Part shown: one piece after another, positions 60,922 through 64,000 of the stretch
How positions within the stretch are numbered: position 1 is the first letter of the stretch
Layout of the letters: every line of letters begins with the position of its first letter
Assembly (NCBI GenBank): GCA_035444285.1
Contig: DAOMOK010000025.1
Location: 1-64,000, forward strand
Origin: CAADGU01 sp035444285
GTDB taxonomy: Bacteria; Chloroflexota; Anaerolineae; Promineifilales; Promineifilaceae
Direction: 5' to 3'
Length of the DNA stretch: 64,000 nucleotides
Translations under genes and position numbers: made by a program
The notes under the pieces: generated by a model
What the model was told of the DNA's origin: nothing
The model's database searches: none
What the model saw: only the letters and a program-made list of their open reading frames with translations

Positions 60922-61379
60922 TCGCTTTTCCTCTCCGAGGCGGTGTTGGTATCGGTTTGTCGCTGCAAAAGGCCAGATCGGGGACCGAAACGTAACAGCA
61001 AAAAAACGAGAACGGTTGTTGCTATGGACATCAATACCATACCCACCCCCACGGCCAGGCCGATAGCGGCTGTTACCCAAAGGGTGGCGGCCGTTGTCAG
61101 GCCGTGAATATTGCCGCGGTGATGCAGGATAGCGCCAGCGCCCAGGAAGCCAATGCCGGTCACAATTTGGGCGGCTACCCGTCCCGGATCACCGTTACCA
61201 AAGCCGTGAGTAGATACGACGGTAAACAGGGTCGCACCCAGGCTAACCATACCATGTGTGCGCATACCTGCTTCTTTGCCGGCATGTTCACGTTCGTAGC
61301 CAACCACCGCACCTAAAATTGTGGCAATAACCAGACGCAGGAACATCTGGGCATCAAGAGCCAAAGCGGTGACCTCCAT
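60918..61379 (-). CDS. MgtC/SapB-family membrane protein
   Basis: This 153-aa protein has four or five membrane helices and the MgtC hallmarks LGAVVGYEREHAGKEAGMRTHGMVSLGATLFTVVS and QIVTGIGFLGAGAILHHRGNIHGLTTAATLWVTAAIGLAVG. The C-terminal soluble domain of longer members is absent. The ATG at 61379 has GGAG 7 nt upstream. The family modulates magnesium or ATPase function in some bacteria; in others it is of unknown role. It is co-translated with the RNase gene. Confidence 0.92.
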   Translation of the reverse strand: MEVTALALDAQMFLRLVIATILGAVVGYEREHAGKEAGMRTHGMVSLGATLFTVVSTHGFGNGDPGRVAAQIVTGIGFLGAGAILHHRGNIHGLTTAATLWVTAAIGLAVGVGMVLMSIATTVLVFLLLRFGPRSGLLQRQTDTNTASERKSE

Positions 61380-61408
61380 CACCAGACTCCGGTTACCTTC
61401 TCCCGCGG

Positions 61409-61672
61409 TCAGGCAGCCTGTTGCCGGATCAAGTAGTTGTAGGGGAAGACGATTAGGGCGGTACCGTACAGACTATAGCCAATAATCCACAGCAGGCCGA
61501 CGAGGAAGCCAACAGCCGTTAGCGGCCAAGCAAAGCCGGGCAGCAACGGCGCCCAGGTCTGGTACATCGTCCAGCCGAAGAGCAGGTCTCCGACAATACA
61601 AAGCGCATAGCTAATGACCAGGACTATAAAAATCGTAATCGCCACCGGGCGAAATTGCAGGGCAGGTCTCAT
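61409..61672 (-). CDS. DUF5676 small membrane protein
   Basis: This 87-aa protein starts MRPALQFRPVAITIFIVLVISYALCIVGDLLFG after GGAGGTGCAAA. It has two membrane helices (about 10-33 and 50-78) and the family's YQTWAPLLPGFAWPL between them. DUF5676 proteins often accompany heavy-metal or copper-handling genes. It is 30 nt upstream of mgtC on the same strand. Confidence 0.85.
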   Translation of the reverse strand: MRPALQFRPVAITIFIVLVISYALCIVGDLLFGWTMYQTWAPLLPGFAWPLTAVGFLVGLLWIIGYSLYGTALIVFPYNYLIRQQAA

Positions 61673-61748
61673 TTTGCACCTCCGTCATTTGACTGGTTTG
61701 CACCACCTGGCCTGGTGCATCATCACACACATTCTTTCTTATCTCACA

Positions 61749-62537
61749 CTATAGAGCAGGTGAACTGTTTGCAGCAAGCGCCGAGTGGCGTATGTCAAGA
61801 GAGTAAAAATGCCTGTTGGCGTGGGCGCTATCTGGCCTATCACCCAACCGCCCATCCTCCAGCCACAACACCCGGTCGGCAATTTGCTGCAGGCGGTGGT
61901 CGTGGGTGACAATGACAATGGCCCGGCCCCTTCGACCGCGCTCAGGGCTGGCCTGGTCACGTCCCAGGCCACAGCAGAGCAGCTCCATCACTTCCCGGCC
62001 GGTCTGGCTGTCCAGGTTGCCCGTTGGCTCGTCGGCCAGGATGAGCGGCGGGTCGTTGGCCAGGGCGCGAGCGATGGCCACCCGCTGCTTCTCGCCACCG
62101 GAAAGGTCGGCCGGTTTGTGATCCAGGCGGTGTTCCAGGCCCAACATGGCCAGTAACTCGGCCGCACGTTTGCTGGCGGCCCGACCCTTCACCCCGGCCA
62201 GGTTCATCACCACGGCCACGTTTTCGCGGGCGGTCAGCGCCCCCAGCAGGTTGTACGCCTGGAAAACGAACCCCAGCGAACGCAGGCGCAAAGCCGCCAT
62301 CTGCCGCTGGCTCAGGCCGGTTATGTCACGGCCGTTGACCAGCACTTTGCCTTCAGTGGGCCGCAGCAGCAGGCCGGCCATGCTTAACACCGTCGTCTTG
62401 CCGCTGCCGGATGGCCCCATGATCAGGACGATCTCGCCCGGCTTCACCTGTAGATTGACGTGGTCGCTGGCTGTGACGGCCGTGTGGCCGCTGCCATAAA
62501 TTTTGCTCACGTTTTGCAGTTCCAATACCTTGTTCAT
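61749..62537 (-). CDS. ABC transporter ATP-binding protein, MacB/LolD type
   Basis: This 262-aa ATPase has Walker A GPSGSGKT (about 41-48), a Q-loop in LGFVFQAYNLLG, the signature LSGGEKQR, Walker B LILADEPTGNLDS and the H-loop VTHD. It powers the two FtsX-type permeases upstream, as in MacB-like exporters. The ATG at 62537 is used. Between MELL and IVIVTHD there are about 12 extra residues (GLGRDQASPERGRRG) encoded by a dispersed repeat at 61927-61953, close to the H-loop. The insertion keeps the frame, but its effect on the ATPase is unknown. Confidence 0.95.
   Translation of the reverse strand: MNKVLELQNVSKIYGSGHTAVTASDHVNLQVKPGEIVLIMGPSGSGKTTVLSMAGLLLRPTEGKVLVNGRDITGLSQRQMAALRLRSLGFVFQAYNLLGALTARENVAVVMNLAGVKGRAASKRAAELLAMLGLEHRLDHKPADLSGGEKQRVAIARALANDPPLILADEPTGNLDSQTGREVMELLCCGLGRDQASPERGRRGRAIVIVTHDHRLQQIADRVLWLEDGRLGDRPDSAHANRHFYSLDIRHSALAANSSPAL
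61927..61953. repeat. Dispersed intragenic repeat CCTTCGACnnCGCTCAGG, copy 2
   Basis: CCCCTTCGACCGCGCTCAGGGCTGGCC lies inside the ATPase gene and shares its core with the copy in the VOC gene at 14116-14149. It encodes the extra residues before the H-loop. Position, in-frame size and recurrence point to an inserted repeat unit. Confidence 0.6.
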
Positions 62538-62568
62538 GATTCTCTCCACTTTGCACCTGGCAACGCTC

Positions 62569-63681
62569 CTACGCTCGGAAAACAACCATCGGATCCAGGC
62601 GGCTGATGCGGCCAAGTGGTAACAAGGCGGCCAGAGTGGTGATAACCGCCAGCACCGGCAGTTGTCGCAACCATAAGCCCGGTTCAATCAGAATGAGCAT
62701 CTCCGGGAAAAGACGGCCGACCAGCGCCGCTACCCCATAAGAGAGGCCAACGCCGGCCACATACCCCAGCCCGGTGCTGATGCTGGCCTGGGCCAACACC
62801 ACCCGCAACAGGTCGCCGGTGTTGGCGCCAATGGCCTTCAGTACTCCATACTCGTGGGCTCGTTCCACCGTGGCCGTGTAAACGGTCAGGGCGATGACCA
62901 GCAACCCCACCATGTAGGCCACCCCGCTCATGGCGCGAATAATGTCCGTGCCCATCTGCCGGATCATCGCCTGGTCGCTGGCGATGAATGCCGCCTGGGT
63001 GAGCAGATTGGCGTCGGGCACGGCCGCGCGCACACTGGCAGCCACCTGTTCTACGTTTGCGTCTGGCTCTGTCTGTACCAGCACGTAGCTGGCTGCCTGC
63101 GGCGAGACACCCATCAAAGCCGCCAGCGCCTGCTTGTTGACAAAGGTGATGCTGGTGGCGATGCCAAAAGTCCCCTGGCTCAATCCAGCAATGGTCAGCT
63201 CATACCCCATGAGATTGACCGTATCCCCCAGCCCCAGGCCATAACGCGCCGCCAGATCGCGATCCAGCACCACCTCATCCAGGCCCAGGTCGCCCGTGCC
63301 CTCAACCAGGCGCCACGGGCCGCCAAAGGGGGCAGCGCCATCCACGGCAAAGATGTAACTGGCTACCTGCGTTTCCCCCATATCCACGCTGCCGCCAGCG
63401 TACAAGAGGCCAACCGTCTCAGCTACCCCCTCCACCTGGCGGGCCTGTCTGACCGTTTCCGGCGGCAAAATGGACGAAGACATGTGCAGATTCTCGACCC
63501 CTTGCTGCATCAACCACAGGGGGGCCGGCTGGTTCTTGATGTAGGCCACGGCGTGTTCTTCTGAACCGGCAAAGACGCCGGCCATGACCAGGATGAGCAA
63601 AACAGCCAGGGCTACGCCGCCTACGCTGATGGCCAGCCGGGTTCGTTCGTGCATCAGGTTACGCCAGGCAAGTTTGAACAT
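62569..63681 (-). CDS. FtsX/MacB-type ABC permease
   Basis: This 370-aa protein has a first membrane helix at 17-38 and a periplasmic domain (about 40-240, with GYELTIAGLSQGTFGIATSITFV). Its last three helices include the FtsX core ERAHEYGVLKAIGANTGDLLRVVLAQASISTGLGYVAG and end in LGRISRLDPMVVFRA. It starts after AAGAGGAACCTACC, 31 nt upstream of the ATPase gene, and forms an exporter with it and the partial permease at the right edge. Confidence 0.92.
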   Translation of the reverse strand: MFKLAWRNLMHERTRLAISVGGVALAVLLILVMAGVFAGSEEHAVAYIKNQPAPLWLMQQGVENLHMSSSILPPETVRQARQVEGVAETVGLLYAGGSVDMGETQVASYIFAVDGAAPFGGPWRLVEGTGDLGLDEVVLDRDLAARYGLGLGDTVNLMGYELTIAGLSQGTFGIATSITFVNKQALAALMGVSPQAASYVLVQTEPDANVEQVAASVRAAVPDANLLTQAAFIASDQAMIRQMGTDIIRAMSGVAYMVGLLVIALTVYTATVERAHEYGVLKAIGANTGDLLRVVLAQASISTGLGYVAGVGLSYGVAALVGRLFPEMLILIEPGLWLRQLPVLAVITTLAALLPLGRISRLDPMVVFRA

Positions 63682-63693
63682 GGTAGGTTCCTC

Positions 63694-64000
63694 TTACTGC
63701 TTAAACACCAGCAGCGGATCAACCTGGTTCAGGCGGTAGATGGGCAGCAGGGCAGCCAGGATGGTCATGAGAACGGCCAGCGTGCCTGCCTGGGCGACTG
63801 TGCCGGGCCGGATGACGATGTTAAACTGGGGCCAGATGGCCATAATCAGGGCTGCGGCCGCGTAAGCCAACCCAATTCCCACGACGAAACCCATGACCGC
63901 CCGGTAGAGCGTTTCGGCCGTAACCAGCCAGGCCAGGCGGCGACCCCCCACGCCTATCGCTTTCAACACGCCATACTCGCGCATCTGGTCGGTCACGGCC
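63694..64000 (-). CDS. Second FtsX/MacB-type ABC permease (partial, 3' part)
   Basis: Only the C-terminal 100 or so residues are in the window: MREYGVLKAIGVGGRRLAWLVTAETLYRAVMGFVVGIGLAYA, further membrane helices, then IYRLNQVDPLLVFKQ. They match the same region of the neighbouring permease. The gene continues past the right edge. Together the two would give a heterodimeric exporter with the ATPase. Confidence 0.9.
   Translation of the reverse strand, partial: AVTDQMREYGVLKAIGVGGRRLAWLVTAETLYRAVMGFVVGIGLAYAAAALIMAIWPQFNIVIRPGTVAQAGTLAVLMTILAALLPIYRLNQVDPLLVFKQ

Larger units (their letters stand above)
1..64000. repeat. Highly iterated palindrome ACGGCCGT
   Basis: The 8-bp palindrome ACGGCCGT, often flanked as AACGGCCGTT, recurs through the window. 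I counted about 75 copies by eye, where independent bases at this GC content would give about two. Copies lie mostly inside genes and are read in two main frames: as Thr-Ala-Val (for example near 27760, 27812, 27850 and 28240) or as Asn/Asp-Gly-Arg (near 29212, 40112 and 35422). They are absent from 1-2100 and 31190-34860, and only one lies in 43400-48500, so mobile and decayed regions lack them. The closest known parallel is the cyanobacterial HIP1 palindrome. The function is unknown, and the count is manual. Confidence 0.85.

Noticed and set aside
1..64000. tRNA, rRNA, CRISPR arrays and riboswitches
   Set aside because: None was seen by eye: no clustered direct repeats with spacers, no CCA-ended cloverleaf arms and no rRNA core sequences. 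A covariance-model scan would be needed to exclude small RNAs.

Overview
The window looks like a chromosomal segment of a mesophilic, filamentous-type Chloroflexota (Anaerolineae/Ardenticatenia-like). The basis is gene content, not a marker gene: four large BTAD/NB-ARC/TPR or LuxR-type regulators plus remnants of others, a giant secreted CSLRAAIEQAN/beta-helix protein ending in a YLPVVARG-type tail, a many-PAS hybrid kinase, and small membrane families often seen in that phylum. I saw no rRNA, tRNA or CRISPR array. A striking genome-style feature is the 8-bp palindrome ACGGCCGT, which I counted by eye about 75 times across the native genes. It is nearly absent from the mobile-element regions.

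Layout. 1-1.7 kb: remnant of a Tn3-family transposon (truncated tnpA, res, intact tnpR). 1.8-7.8 kb: a 1861-aa multi-PAS/GAF hybrid histidine kinase and a regulator-domain remnant. 7.9-18.0 kb: a block of minus-strand genes, many coupled by ATGA overlaps. It runs from a small 68-aa protein and a dihaem cytochrome c through a tandem array of related small membrane proteins, a VOC protein, a PQQ-propeller lipoprotein, Nudix, methyltransferase and GNAT genes to a PARP-like ADP-ribosyltransferase followed 4 nt later by a nucleotidyltransferase-fold gene. 18.1-30.9 kb: a SARP-type regulator divergent from that block, a 1660-aa secreted surface protein with a coupled 69-aa protein, an AbiEii-like nucleotidyltransferase pair and a second SARP regulator. 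31.1-34.4 kb: a gene graveyard (broken ATPase, IS5 fragment, broken DUF3024 gene, resolvase fragment, ISL3 element). 35-43 kb: a third SARP-type regulator and a LuxR-type one, each interrupted by one in-frame TGA, then two rhodaneses. 43.4-47.5 kb: a Tn4430-like transposon with tnpA, an inactivated tyrosine recombinase and a candidate recombination site. 48-59.5 kb: a copper and membrane-redox island (CopA, cupredoxins, HMA and YHS proteins, DsbD/CcdA, ICMT, methyltransferases, a haem-motif lipoprotein). 59.5-64 kb: a metallo-beta-lactamase RNase, MgtC, DUF5676 and an ABC exporter of the MacB/FtsX type running off the right edge.

How the parts may work together: each large regulator sits beside a candidate target block, which suggests local control of secretion, redox and surface functions. 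The copper island is organised as one coupled minus-strand operon with plus-strand partners. The most unusual candidate system is the ART plus nucleotidyltransferase operon at 7900-9631. The window also holds many broken genes: single in-frame stops of all three kinds, a 14-bp duplication, a homopolymer frameshift and head- or tail-less paralogues. Either local decay is strong or the assembly needs checking.
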